Positions 45,659-56,694 are shown, counted from the first letter of the stretch. The stretch: 64,000 nt of DNA from Arbacia lixula (GCA_963669155.1 OZ022587.1:23095074-23159073), one strand, 5' to 3'. Notes: generated by a model not told the origin, from the sequence alone. Numbers and translations: made by a program.

Positions 45659-45878
45659 CACTACAGCTCAAAGGAATTGGCATAGAGAAAGGGAAAGGGA
45701 AGAAAGGGAAGGAGCCTCATTTTTCAGTTTTCAGTTTTCAGCATGAAACACGATGCTCTACCCTAAAAAGCATTGTGTTTCATGCTCAACTGGACAAAAT
45801 ATACCACGGTTTAAAACTGAGGCCCCTTCCTTCTCTTCCCTTTCCCTTTCCCTATGCCAATTCCTTTAAGCTGTAGTG
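45659..45878. mobile_element. TA-flanked foldback MITE, family B copy 2
   Basis: Ends CACTACAGCTCAAAGG and CCTTTAAGCTGTAGTG, flanked by TA at 45657-45658 and 45879-45880. 220 bp. The left arm is altered (ttttcagttttcagttttc in place of gcagttttaaac), so the foldback is less perfect than in the other copies. Directly abuts an inverted R repeat. Confidence 0.9.
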
Positions 45879-45880
45879 TA

Positions 45881-46105
45881 TGTGGGCTGGCTTTTCTCCA
45901 TACAGATATTGAGCAGCTAGCAAAACCTGCTACATGTAATCTGCTATACAGACAACAGGCTATGAATAAACTTGAAAAACTTTATAGGGCACCGTTAAAA
46001 CACACCCCATTGGTTTAACATTTGGATGGCAATTTTGACATCCCTACTGGATCTGTTATCATGGTTCACAAGGCCCTCAATGTGAGCAACAGGTTAACAT
46101 ATCTT
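45881..46105 (-). repeat. Dispersed repeat R, inverted copy
   Basis: Read on the minus strand: cttgtgaaccatgataac, gggatgtcaaaattgcc, attcatagcctgttgtctg and gagaaaagccagccca, in the same order as the plus-strand copies at 15009 and 59310. Confidence 0.75.
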
Positions 46106-46109
46106 GGAG

Positions 46110-47408
46110 AAAACAAACATAAACAAACATAAAATTTGACAACATTGTATGATAACAAGTAAAACAAGAAGAAAGTTGAATCTGCCAATGCTTGTATCAT
46201 GCTACTGAGAAAGAACTCTGAACTTTATATAAGCACCATTTTTTATGTTTAATGTATGTATGTTGCTTGAATCTTTATACCTTAAAACATCCTTACAGCT
46301 GGAAGCCGGTGTTTTATCCTTGAATATAGGAAGAGAGGACTAGAAAATACCCAATATCTGATGAGAGAGCTTTTTTTCATTTTATTTCCATTCTCTGAAC
46401 TCATATCTTCCACTTATTTGTGTGAAAGAATCTCGTTAAAGTCATAAATCATTAGGATAATATCTAAAAGAATGATTACAGCTTGTAAACACAGAATAAA
46501 GAGCCATTGATTTTTTTTTAAATCTACCAACAGATTTATATCTAGTGCAAGATATAATGTACTTTTTGTACTATCAACAATCACTTTTTCAACAAATCTT
46601 AAACATGGTGTCCCTTCTGCAGGTCCAACAAATAAAATTTTTCAAAAAAACAAAACACTGAAAATGGAGGTTATTGTATCAGAACTTCCCTCCCATTAAT
46701 AGAACTGACTTATGCCTGCACAGGGACAATACAATTTTGGCATGTTTCAAACATAAACAAGGATAGTTTTTCACTTTTCCTGAAAATGTTTGTGAAGCTT
46801 GGACTGTTAGATTTTATACATGTTATTGTTACGGTATACTGCTGATTCCTATTGAGTTTCATTACTTTTGAGAAAAGGACACCCTATTTTTAAATACGTC
46901 AAAACTCATATTTCTAGTCAGCCTCTTAGATGCTTTCTACAGCCTCTGATCCACTTGGGGATAAGGTAAAATGCCTTCCCATCATTTCCATGTCCATGCA
47001 GAAGTAAATATGAACAAGTAAGATAATACCCTCAAGTTTCATCTATAAAACCAGAAACATTGCCTCCACAGTTTAACAAAAACTCAGCAAATGTGGTGGC
47101 ATCTCTTTTGTCATGGACACTAATAAAATGTGCAATACATCAGAATATTTTGCATCATTCCCTTACGAAGCTCTTGCACCATATTCTGACTTACTACACA
47201 TACATGAGTGGATGTTTACAACAAATGATGTATCATTGTAAAGAAAAGTTGACAGGTCTTCTGATAATACAAGACAGATATTATTGTTCAAAACCAGCTC
47301 TTCATAGATACGAAGAGGCATTTTAATATATTGTTGAATATTACCAAAAATGCACACTAAATGATAAATAAAAAGTATGGATTCAACTGGCTGACAAGGA
47401 TCAATTTC
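46110..47408. other. No gene recognised
   Basis: AT-rich unique DNA. The 88-codon frame at 47060-47326 shows no domain. Confidence 0.4.
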
Positions 47409-47412
47409 TTAA

Positions 47413-47781
47413 AAGCAATATACTGTACTGGGAAGACAAAAAGGCCTTCAAAAGGTGATCGTGAGCAATCTTCTTGCCGATGGTCGTAACTTCATGTAGT
47501 GTCCATTTTAGAAACTTGCTTAGTGTTATTTTCCCTCACATGATCCACATTTGGAGTAATTAGTGATTACTGTAAATCACAAATCCTCGAAATGTTCAGC
47601 CCAAACAATTTAAAGATTTGGGATTTAATCACTAATCGTTCCAAATGTGGATACTTTTAGGGCAAATAACTTTCAGCAAGTTTCTAAAATGGACAATACA
47701 TGAATTTAAGACCATTGGCAAGATGATTGCTCACGATCACCTTTTGAAGGCTGTTTGTCTTCCCAGTACAGTATATTCCCT
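47413..47781. mobile_element. TTAA-flanked foldback MITE, family E
   Basis: A 369-bp element flanked by TTAA at 47409-47412 and 47782-47785. The arms atactgtactgggaagaca and aggtgatcgtgagcaat are repeated inverted near the right end (attgctcacgatcacct, tgtcttcccagtacagtat). Inner arms aaacttgct/agcaagttt and ccacatttggag/ttccaaatgtgg also pair. The right terminus reads AGGGAATATACTG inverted, sharing the AGGG start of families A and 6150-6671. Confidence 0.85.
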
Positions 47782-47785
47782 TTAA

Positions 47786-48185
47786 TCCCTCACTTGTGAG
47801 AATACATTTTACAGCAACTCAAAGTGTATGAACTGACCACCTGCATATATGGGCCCCTGATTCTGATTGAGGGCCCTACATGTACAGGAGAAACATCATC
47901 TGTCTAGTTTACATGTCGGTCATCAGGATTCTGGAGCAAGTTTGCGCTGCGAGGTGTCCTGTTTCCTCCAACAGGAAAGGCAGGACCATTCTGTCCCGGT
48001 TGATCATGTTTCGGCTCTTTTTTAGGGGGGATAAGAATTGACAGAGAGGTACGCCAGGCCCCCTGCACTCCAGAGTTAGCACTCTTGATGAGCAGCTGTC
48101 AATTACAGGTCTTAACCAGAGCATGGGACGTTGGTCAATACCAGGAGAAGCCCGCCTGAGAATGTGCCATAAAGCATGCCTGCAT
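47786..48185. other. No gene recognised
   Basis: Unique DNA. The minus-strand frame at 47909-48124 has no recognised domain. Confidence 0.4.
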
Positions 48186-48189
48186 GGGT

Positions 48190-48760
48190 GTTTCTTCTTC
48201 CTGTCGCAAACGATTCGCTCAAAGTATGTGAGCTGCTACGACGGAGAGTCATAACCACGTGCTATTGATCGACGCAAATCGAAGCAGAGCTCGTAAAAAA
48301 CGCTGGCCCGAGGCGCGGCGCAGACCACATACCGGTGTAGCTGTCACAGCGAAAGCTTTCCTCCCCATTTGTTGGCTTCCTTATCGTTATCATTATACAG
48401 TCATGGCTCCCCTACTTACAAACCATCAGTGAAGACACTGAAGAACAGGAAACGTCTTCCCATGACAAAAGGAACAAAGGAGATAGACAGCTAAGGGGGG
48501 GGGGGGGGGGCGAAGGTATTCATGTTAAACACCGGTAGCACTCCATCGTCTTGTAATTCCCCTACTCATATATGCACAAAAAATGGCTGCATACCGGGCT
48601 CACGCACGGATCAATAATGGTGAGTCAGCAATTTCTCGCGGGATCGTCCTGAGGATGCTAATTTAGGTTTGATGATCGTGCGAACACTTCAGACGATCTC
48701 GACAAGGTGCGGCATTGATCAGGTAGCTCACGCGGAGGGGTAGAAAGAGAGATGTAACCT
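48190..48760. promoter_or_regulatory. CpG-rich unique region, candidate promoter/enhancer
   Basis: Two CpG-rich stretches (about 48200-48340 and 48590-48750) are separated by a poly-G run at about 48496-48510. Sites seen: CACGTG (48256), TGAGTCAGCA (48621-48630, AP-1/Maf-like) and tcaataatgg (48611). No splice-supported exon or core promoter elements such as a TATA box in a convincing position. Could be a cis-regulatory module or an unmethylated island. Confidence 0.25.
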
Positions 48761-48764
48761 GATA

Positions 48765-49315
48765 TGGACTGGTGTCGAAAGGAGGTTGGTGGTGGTAGGG
48801 AGGAGGGGGAGAAGAAGTTCATTTAGACCAAAAAAAAGGAGGGGAAAAAAAGAATTAAACCGTGTCCCCGGGATAGCCCAATCGAGTATAATTGAATTGG
48901 CAATTACCGCCACTGGCTACATGCATGTACACGGACATTTACACCTACTTGATATACTACTTGGACTTCTAGCTGATCAGTAGTGGTTCAATGGTCACGT
49001 GATGCATATATTGGAATGTAAGGGAGAGGGAGAGTCAGTCAGATAAACAGCATCAGTTTTTTACAAGAATGACACTTCTACAGATGAGAATTTTGAGATA
49101 TTGAGGAAATGATTCCAATTGTTTTATCTGAGGAGTACATGATGATGTAAACATTTAAAATATAAAGAAATAACATGACATTTCTACATTTTGAATACAT
49201 GACAATCTATAAAAAACTGAATCAGGAATTTAATGATGTATGATAAACACTGAATGTGATCAATGACAAGAGTTTCACCTGTTCCCTCCAGTCTTTTTCA
49301 TATTCAAGGTGAATT
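48765..49315. other. No gene recognised
   Basis: Unique sequence with a purine-rich patch near 48780-48860. Confidence 0.4.
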
Positions 49316-49319
49316 TGTT

Positions 49320-50567
49320 TTCATCTAATATCCCATATTTCTTTCTTTCTTCATAATTGTTCATCTGCTCTGTGTCTTTCTCTTTTTTCTCCAATCACAC
49401 TGACTGCTACTCTGCATCTTTCTTATTTCTTGTACCTCTCATTGTGCTCTCATGTTTTTGTTTTATTTCTTTTCTGAAACTCCTAATTCCCCTTCTTACC
49501 ATCCTTTCTTTTATGTTCTTTATGCCATCATGACGTATTTCCTTCCTCTCATCTTTTTCTTCTTTCCTATTCTTTTCCCTCTTTCCTTTTCCTTTCCTCT
49601 CATTTTTTGGTCTATCTTCCTCTCCCCTTTTTCTAAAATCCTTTATTCTTCTTCTCTTCCTCCTCTTCCTTTCACTATTTCCTTCCTCTCATATTCTTTC
49701 TTATTCTTTCCATTACTTTTACTCCTATCTTTATTCTCATTTTCTACTAATCCATCTTCAATCATCCATTCACTCCATCACTCCTCCCTTTAGTCATAAT
49801 TCTTCTCTTCTTGTTTTTCCTACCATTCAATCCAACTTTTCCTTGTATATTTCCTCCACCTGCACCTCTTCCCTTATCTATTTTTTCTTCACACATACTA
49901 ATTTTCTTGTCTTTGTCCTTCTAAATGTTTGCCTCCATCTCCTCTTCCTGACCCCCTAGATACACTTTACTAGCTGTCCCCACCCCCCTTCCATCTCTCA
50001 CTTCTCTCTACTTGAAATTGGAAACATCTTCTTACATGCACTTCTTTCATGGACACTTCCCACTAGACACACCAACATAGTTATGATCCCTCCCAAGTTT
50101 GGTGATCGACATGTTCCTCTTCTGCATGACAATTCCCCAAGGTCTACTCCGAGATATCCAAACTTTCCCCACACCGGATCTCATGCATGTGAGTGAACGC
50201 AGCTTCCTCCTTGCTCAGCTGGCTGCCTTGCAATTTGTCCAGTTTTCTCAAATGAATACCAAACAGTTTACCCCTATCCCAGACCCCTCCTTCTCCATCC
50301 CATTCCTTGTTTGCTATGGTTACCATTGGGATCATGTTTTTTTTTTCTAAGGCACACTTCTTGTCTTTGTAGATCGACTCCATCACCTCTCTCTCTCTTT
50401 CTCCATCTTCTCCACTCTCCCTTCCTCCTCTTCCTCTCTCTTTGATAAAACACACTCTGTCAGGTTATTCCCTTTCTCTCTTCCTCCACTTCTCTCTATC
50501 TTTATAAATCCCCCTCGCTCCTTATCAACTTTTCTCTATTTCTTTATTCTTTTTCTTTTTCTCTCTT

Positions 50568-50624
<57 letters not shown>

Positions 50625-50759
50625 CTCTCTTTCAGGTGCACTCTCTGACATTTCTTTCAATCACAGTCCCACTTTTTTCTACCTTCTTATGTTATTATCT
50701 ATCTCTTTCTATCTACTACTCTTTCTTCATCAATGCATCATCTCATTGTCTCCTCTTCA

Positions 50760-50796
<37 letters not shown>

Positions 50797-50860
50797 TCTC
50801 TCTCTTTCTCTCTCTCCATCCTATCTTTCAAGCCCTTCTCTCTGATATCAATTATATATA
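49320..50860 (+). repeat. CT-rich tracts with (CT)n cores
   Basis: Pyrimidine-rich at 49330-49960 and 50360-50840, with pure (CT)n at about 50571-50619 and 50764-50792. An island of more complex sequence lies at about 50040-50345 and ends in a T run, without a recognised exon. Confidence 0.85.
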
Positions 50861-51062
50861 TAACATCCTGTTGACTACATCCAACCTGTCATCAATTAAT
50901 TCTAACCCTTTAATAATATCTGAACTTTGATTTATTTATGCACACAGTGTCTTCTCCATTAAATCTAGGTTTCTGCTTTTCTTCAACTTCCCTACACATC
51001 CACTATTGCTTTGTTCTCAGTTGTGAAAGAAAAAAAAGGAATCTTTTACATTGTTGTATTAT

Positions 51063-51108
51063 TACCCCCCCCCCCCCCCCCACCACCACCACCACCACCA
51101 CCACCGTA
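51063..51108 (+). repeat. Poly-C followed by (CAC)n
   Basis: About 18 C residues, then eight or nine CAC/ACC triplets. The Pro/Thr runs predicted here are artefacts. Confidence 0.95.
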
Positions 51109-51109
51109 C

Positions 51110-51715
51110 TTCTCGCACATACACCCTTCTTCAATTAACACTTGTAAAGCTCCTCTATTATCAGGGGAATATCCGACCAATCAAAGCCGTTGTTTAGTCA
51201 GGTGACCTGGCAGGCGCGGCGTACTCCACACCCATTTGGCATAGATTCAGGAGAAAGAGAGGGATTAAACTCAAATCTAATTGTTCAAATGTCAATACCA
51301 CATACTCCATTCATTTCACAGACGTAAACATTATACTGCAAAGTTATATTAATACTATAAGTGGTTATGAAGGGAGTATAACTAATGAGTATGCCCAGTC
51401 TAAATCTCATTATAAACCTCTATGTTTTAGAGTTCTAATTCCACTTTGATCACCACAGTCAATCCACAGGCAGTCATTCATCACACCCTTCTCTCTGTTT
51501 GAACTGTTTAGGAGCTTGAAGCTTGATGAAATACTGATGATCAAGTTTAATATCTACATCTGTATTGTAGCAAGTTTGTTTATGGACAAAGTAGGTCCCC
51601 TGATAGTATTTCTATTAGCTTTTCTCCTTGATGTAGTTGATGTATACCTATTTCTTCAAAATATGGAAAAAAGGGCAAAATTATGTTATTTGTCATGCCC
51701 CATTCATTTTCCATC
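51110..51715. other. No gene recognised
   Basis: Unique DNA up to the MITE. A 77-codon frame at 51516-51749 runs into the MITE and has no recognised domain. Confidence 0.4.
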
Positions 51716-51717
51716 TA

Positions 51718-51949
51718 CACTACAGCTCAAACGATTTGGCATAGGTTAAAGGGAAAGGGAAGAAAGGGAAGGAGCTGCAGTTTTAAACCGCGATATATTT
51801 TGTCCAGTCCAGCATGAAACATAATGCTTCTTAGGCTAAAGCATCGTGTTTCATGCTGAACTGGGCAAATTATGCTGTGGTTTAAAACTGCGGCTCCTTC
51901 CCTTTCTTCCCTTTCCCTTTCCCTATGCCAATTCCTTTGAGCTGTAGTG
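51718..51949. mobile_element. TA-flanked foldback MITE, family B copy 3
   Basis: A 232-bp copy with ends CACTACAGCTCAAACG and CCTTTGAGCTGTAGTG, flanked by TA at 51716-51717 and 51950-51951. Arms gcagttttaaaccgcg / gtggtttaaaactgcgg and gcatgaaac / gtttcatgc pair. The most regular of the three copies. Confidence 0.92.
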
Positions 51950-51951
51950 TA

Positions 51952-52720
51952 TACAAATAAAGCCTTTCTCATAACATTAGCATATGACCTAAATGTAGAA
52001 CAATTCCGCTTTCATTTATCATTATCAGTACTGATAAAGGTACCTCCTTAAGGGTATGACTCTCAACATGTCTTGGTCACGAGCTGACTGCTCCTTTTGT
52101 TTTTATCCCTGTACTCCACAATTCGTATCACACTCATCAAAGAAGGCTTCACAGGTTCTACCGTGTGTCTTCTACCATGATTCTGATCAGTAAACTGTCA
52201 TGTCCCCATCAGTCTGTTAAATTCACTAGCAGCAATCACCCGTGGCAGCACAGGGGGTAGGAGTCATTTTTCTTTATCAAAGTGTGTGGGGGGGGGGGGG
52301 AGGGGGGAGGGGGTGACATTCTTGTATGTACAGCTAGACTGCCTATTCACACTGAAAGCCAAGCAGTTTATTGATGAAATATATTTAGACAACTGATTCA
52401 TAGCAGACTTCTCTTTCAATATAGATAGAAGGTTCAATTAAGTTAAGCATCTTGGGTTGAACTGGAGGAAGAATTTCAATAATCATTACAGAGTGAAATC
52501 CAAATCTAACTATAAAATGGAAAAATGTATTAGAACACGGTGTATTCAGTAAGCAGTCAAGAGGCAATTATTGTGATATAGAAATGTTATGATTACATGT
52601 ATTGGGTCAGAAATAAATATGTAAGTACATTGCACATGTACCTTACAATGTACATTAGACTGCGGTTGTTTGTACTTTTTAAATTAAAGGTTGCTCAATC
52701 ATATATAAGTACGGCGAGAT
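51952..52720. other. Unique DNA with a poly-G run, no gene recognised
   Basis: G-run at about 52288-52312. The sequence at 52020-52260 is complex (possible regulatory DNA) but carries no distinctive site cluster. Confidence 0.4.
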
Positions 52721-52724
52721 GTCG

Positions 52725-53090
52725 AAAAGAAGTGAGAGTGAGAGAAGGGGGGGGGGGGTGATAAAATGAGTGAGACAGAAACAGTGGTGGGAAAAATGAG
52801 TCAGACAGTGAGGAAAATGAGAGACAATGGGAAAAATGAGAGACAGAGGGGAAAATTAATGAGAGAGAGACAGAGAGACAGAGGGGAAAATGAAAGAGAC
52901 CCACACGGGGAAAATGAATGAGAGAGAGACAGACAGACAGTGGGAAAAATGAATGAGAGAGACAGAGTGTGGGGAAAATGAGAGAGACAGTTTGGAAAAT
53001 GAATGTGAGAGACAGTGGGAAAATCAGAGAAAGATGAAGAGAGAGATAGAGAAATTAAAGAATACAAAAGAGCGAGATAGAGAGAGAGAA
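52725..53090 (+). repeat. Purine-rich irregular minisatellite
   Basis: Repeated blocks of ggggaaaatgaatgagagag and gagacagtgggaaaa at irregular spacings of about 25-60 bp. Minus-strand Ser/Phe/Leu frames are shadows. Confidence 0.85.
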
Positions 53091-53435
53091 AAGGTTTTAG
53101 ATGTTAATTGTGATAAAAAGATAAGATTTGTATGGCTTACATGGGCTTTTTAAATTTTTTTTTTAGAGGTTTTAGATATCTTTTTTTTTTTACTGGTGGA
53201 TCAAATAGTTATGCATTGAAATAATTGATAAAAATCTTAGAAAGTACACTGTATATGTATATCTTATGGAATTCTTGTGTCTTTAAAAAGTTATATGGGC
53301 ATCTTGACTGATTAGAATACAATATTTAATTTCATTCAAATAAATAACAATATTGATACGTGTATGTTAGATTATGTCTTTTTTAATAAAAATATAACAC
53401 ACAATGTATAAAATATAATCATGTTAATTAAAGGC
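53091..53435. other. AT-rich DNA, no gene recognised
   Basis: T runs near 53153-53190, and AT-rich sequence leading into the satellite. Confidence 0.4.
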
Positions 53436-53439
53436 AAGA

Positions 53440-54945
53440 TATGCTACAACAGTATACAGATGAAAAGATCATAATATTTGAGATGGCATGTTATAATGCA
53501 TAAAAAAGGTCCCTGTATGTCTGTTATAGATACACGGTATTGGCTGTTGAAGCGATAAACCATTTTTACACTGTTATATTCATATCTACATTTTTAATAA
53601 ACATCTACATATGTACAACAGAGTTTTGTAGAATACATGTCAAACAAAATATAAACATGTGAACTGAAGGCAAAATACCGGTACAGATAGGATCAGAATA
53701 TATGAGATGGCATGTTATGTCAAAATAAAGGACTGAATGATAAACCATTTTTTACTCAGTATGTTCATATCTGCTTTGACATAAAACTATCTACATGTAA
53801 TATATGTACAACAGAATGTTAGACTATATTGTCTTAAAAAGGTAGAACTTGTTTTGTACAAAAACTCTTGAAACTTTGGTAGATACATTGCAATGGTTGT
53901 TTGAGCAATAAACCATTTCACTCTGCCATATTCATGAGTACATCTACAATAAACTATTTACATTAAAACAAAAGAAAGTTGCAAAATTTATGTCAAACAA
54001 AATATAAACGTGTCAATTGAAGTCAAGATACAGTGTACAGATTGGATCAGAATATTTGCATGTTATGATGTCAAAATAAAGGACTGAATGATAAACCATT
54101 TTTTACTCAGTATGTTCATACCTGCTTTGACATAAAACTATGTACATGTAATATATGTACAACAGAATGTTAGACTAAATTGTCTTAAAAAGGTAAAAGT
54201 TGTTTTGCACAAAAACTCTTGAAACTTTGGTAGATACATTGCATTGGTTATTTGAGCGATAAAGCTTTTTCACTCTGTCATATTTATGTCTACATCTACA
54301 ATAAACTATCTACATTAAAACAAAAGAAAGTTGCAAAATTTATGTCAAACAAAATATAAACGTGTCAATTGAAGGCAAAATACAGTGTACAGATAGGATC
54401 AGAATATATGAGATGGCATGTTATGTCAAAATAAAGGACTGAATGATAAACTATTTTTTACTCAGTATGTTCATACCTGCTTTGACATAAAACTATCTAC
54501 ATGTAATATATGTACAACAGAATGTTAGACTAAATTGTCTTAAAAAGGTAAAACTTGTTTTGTACAAAAACTCTTGAAAGTTTGAAAGATACATTGCATT
54601 GGTTGTTTGAGCGATAAACCTTTTTCACTCTGTCATATTTATGTCTACATCTACAATAAACTATCTACATTAAAACAAAAGAAAGTTGCAAAATTTATGT
54701 CAAACAAAATATAAACGTGTCAATTGAAGTCAAGATACAGTGTACAGATTGGATCAGAATATTTGCATGTTATGATGTCAAAATGAAGGAATGAATGATA
54801 AACCATTTTTTACTCAGTATGTTCATACCTGTTTTGAGATAAAACTATCTACATGTTATTTATGTACAACAGAATGTTAGACTAAATTGTCTTAAAAAGG
54901 TAGAACTTGTTTTGTACAAAAACTCTTGAAACTTTGGAAATATAA
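53440..54945 (+). repeat. AT-rich satellite with dimeric higher-order structure, period about 353 bp
   Basis: ggactgaatgataaacc (gaatgaatgataaacc in the last copy) recurs at 53731, 54082, 54437 and 54789, a period of 351-355 bp. Inside each period a related monomer starts with gcgataaacctttttcac. Monomer starts (gataaac-like) fall at 53554, 53739, 53907, 54090, 54258, 54445, 54613 and 54797, so spacings alternate 185, 168, 183, 168, 187, 168, 184. The two monomer types share ttcatatctac, aaactatctaca and the start block but differ elsewhere (acaacagaatgttagac versus aaaacaaaagaaagttgc). No coding capacity. Confidence 0.93.
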
Positions 54946-55950
54946 TGTTTAATATTCACAGAAAAAAAACATCAGGTACTAAGCAGCAAGACCATAAATG
55001 TCATGTAGGCTATTTAGTAGCCCAATCTGTTAAAATATAGGATTAAATACAAAGGATGTGTTAATGAAACTGGGCAGAAACATTAGATCTAGACCCTCAC
55101 CCCCCAGCAAACCCCAGTCAACACTTGTTTTCAAAAAGCCAAGTCAGAATAGGGTTAACCTCTTTGTGACAACTGCCCACATTTTGTGCTTTGACTCAAT
55201 AACTTACGATTCAGAGCCTTAAAAAATATATATTAGATGCATCAGCAGAAGGAGCTAAAATATCTGCACACAATAAGCTCATTTGTGTAGTGTTACCACT
55301 TGGCATTTAGCATCAGGAATTAAAAGAAGGAAATTAAGCACTGAAATCATTAAATTGGCAACACATGTCTGTAAAATCATTTTACCAATGCTTGTTTATT
55401 ATGATCATACTACATTAGTATTTTGTTAATCACACAGAAATAAAGTTTAACATATGAATTGGCGAACATAATACTAAATATAGTTCATTTATATTTGTAA
55501 ATGAATTTTAGAGACATTAATTTTGTTGAATGTGTGTAGCAAAGAAAGAAAATGCCAGTGTTACCAATGTTCCGAAGAAAATCTGATCAAATTTGCCCTT
55601 CAATAAAAGGGTTAATAGCAAATCTATTTAAGAAAATTTGAATTTTGGGGTTTTGGAACTTAGCACTGAGTTGATTGTCTGACTCAACCAAACAATTTCA
55701 TCATATGTTGGATTTTAGATTTACTGCGGCATCAATCATTCAAAATCAATTTTACGTTTTACGTCATAATACTAACCACTGAACTGTGTGCAAGGGAGCA
55801 CTGGCACAGCTGCGCCTTGGAGCGATGTGTTCCAGGTAGCCGAATCTGTTAAAATATAGGATTAAATAAAGAACGATGTGTTAATGAAACTGGGCAGGTG
55901 GGTCATTGGATTGACCTAATTATCAAGAAAAGGTAACCTTCTCAAAGATT
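54946..55950. other. Unique DNA containing a dispersed 60-bp direct repeat
   Basis: aatctgttaaaatataggat plus ttaatgaaactgggcag occurs at about 55013-55077 and again at 55837-55897, 824 bp apart in the same orientation. The remainder is AT-rich and shows no gene. Confidence 0.6.
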
Positions 55951-56118
55951 CATCATGAAGGTTTTATCTCCCGATTTCACTGATGTTGACATAGATTCTA
56001 GGCCTACAAATAATATTCTCACTTCATTCTCACCTGATCGGCAAGCAGGTGACAGTGAAGTGAGAATATTGTTTGTATGTCAAAGAAATCGAGAGATAAA
56101 ACCTTTGTGATGAAGTTT
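55951..56118. mobile_element. Foldback element or inverted repeat
   Basis: The left arm (catcatgaaggttttatctc, aatattctcacttca) is matched inverted by the right arm (tgaagtgagaatatt, gagataaaacctttgtgatg), with a short loop around 56037-56044. The left arm carries about 25 extra bases (attctaggcctac region). Flanking target duplication not evident. Confidence 0.7.
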
Positions 56119-56250
56119 TGCAACATGTACCGTCGCAAAAAATACACATCGCTTGTGAGTTGTGTTACGCGTTTGCGATTACTGCTGCTGCATAGAGTAC
56201 AAGTGCAAGTGACGCGTGTAGCGGTATCCTCAGCGCGCAGCGGGGCCTAG

Positions 56251-56430
56251 TAGGTAAGCACTATATAGGTACCAATCCTGCAGATGCAAGCTGAAACCCT
56301 AATCCTAACCATAACCCTAACCCTAACCCTAATCCTAACCCTAATCCTAATCCTCATCCTAATCCTATGAATATTTAAGAATATTTATGAGCTTGCGTCT
56401 GCAGGATTGGTACCTATTTAGTGCTTACCG
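56251..56430. mobile_element. Foldback element carrying an interstitial telomere-like array
   Basis: The left arm TAGGTAAGCACTATATAGG then accaatcctgcagatgcaag (56251-56290) pairs with the right arm at 56390-56430 (cttgcgtctgcaggattggt then acctatttagtgcttacc). The loop holds CCCTAA and its variants CCTAAT and CCATAA from about 56296 to 56368. ggcctag lies just outside both ends (56244-56250 and 56430-56436), a possible target duplication. CCCTAA is the animal telomere repeat, here internal to the element. Confidence 0.8.
56296..56368 (-). repeat. Interstitial telomere-like repeat (TTAGGG on minus strand)
   Basis: About 12 hexamers of CCCTAA/CCTAAT type, three of them perfect in tandem near 56313-56330 and the rest degenerate. 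Too short and too interrupted to be a chromosome end. Confidence 0.85.
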
Positions 56431-56439
56431 GCCTAGACC

Positions 56440-56690
56440 TAGTATTGGATATAACCACACGCGTGTGGCCACATGTATGTGGCTGTATATACACTGCCTA
56501 TAACATAAAAACTTTCTTACCACTTATGACCAGCATTTGATAGTAGTCTAGGCCTAGGGCTAGGCTATAGATTTCTAGATCTAGAGCCTTTTAAGTAACA
56601 AATTTATCATACGTTAAAATGACAGAACGGGGCTTCACTGCAGAATCATTCACAATAAAAGAAATAAATAGGTTTGTCAGAAAGTCGTAC
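56440..56690. other. No gene recognised
   Basis: Unique sequence; short palindromic stretches such as acatgtatgtggctgtatat. Confidence 0.4.
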
Positions 56691-56694
56691 TCAC

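Noticed and set aside
56296-56368. Chromosome end
   Set aside because: Telomere-like hexamers are few, interrupted and enclosed by inverted arms with unique DNA on both sides.
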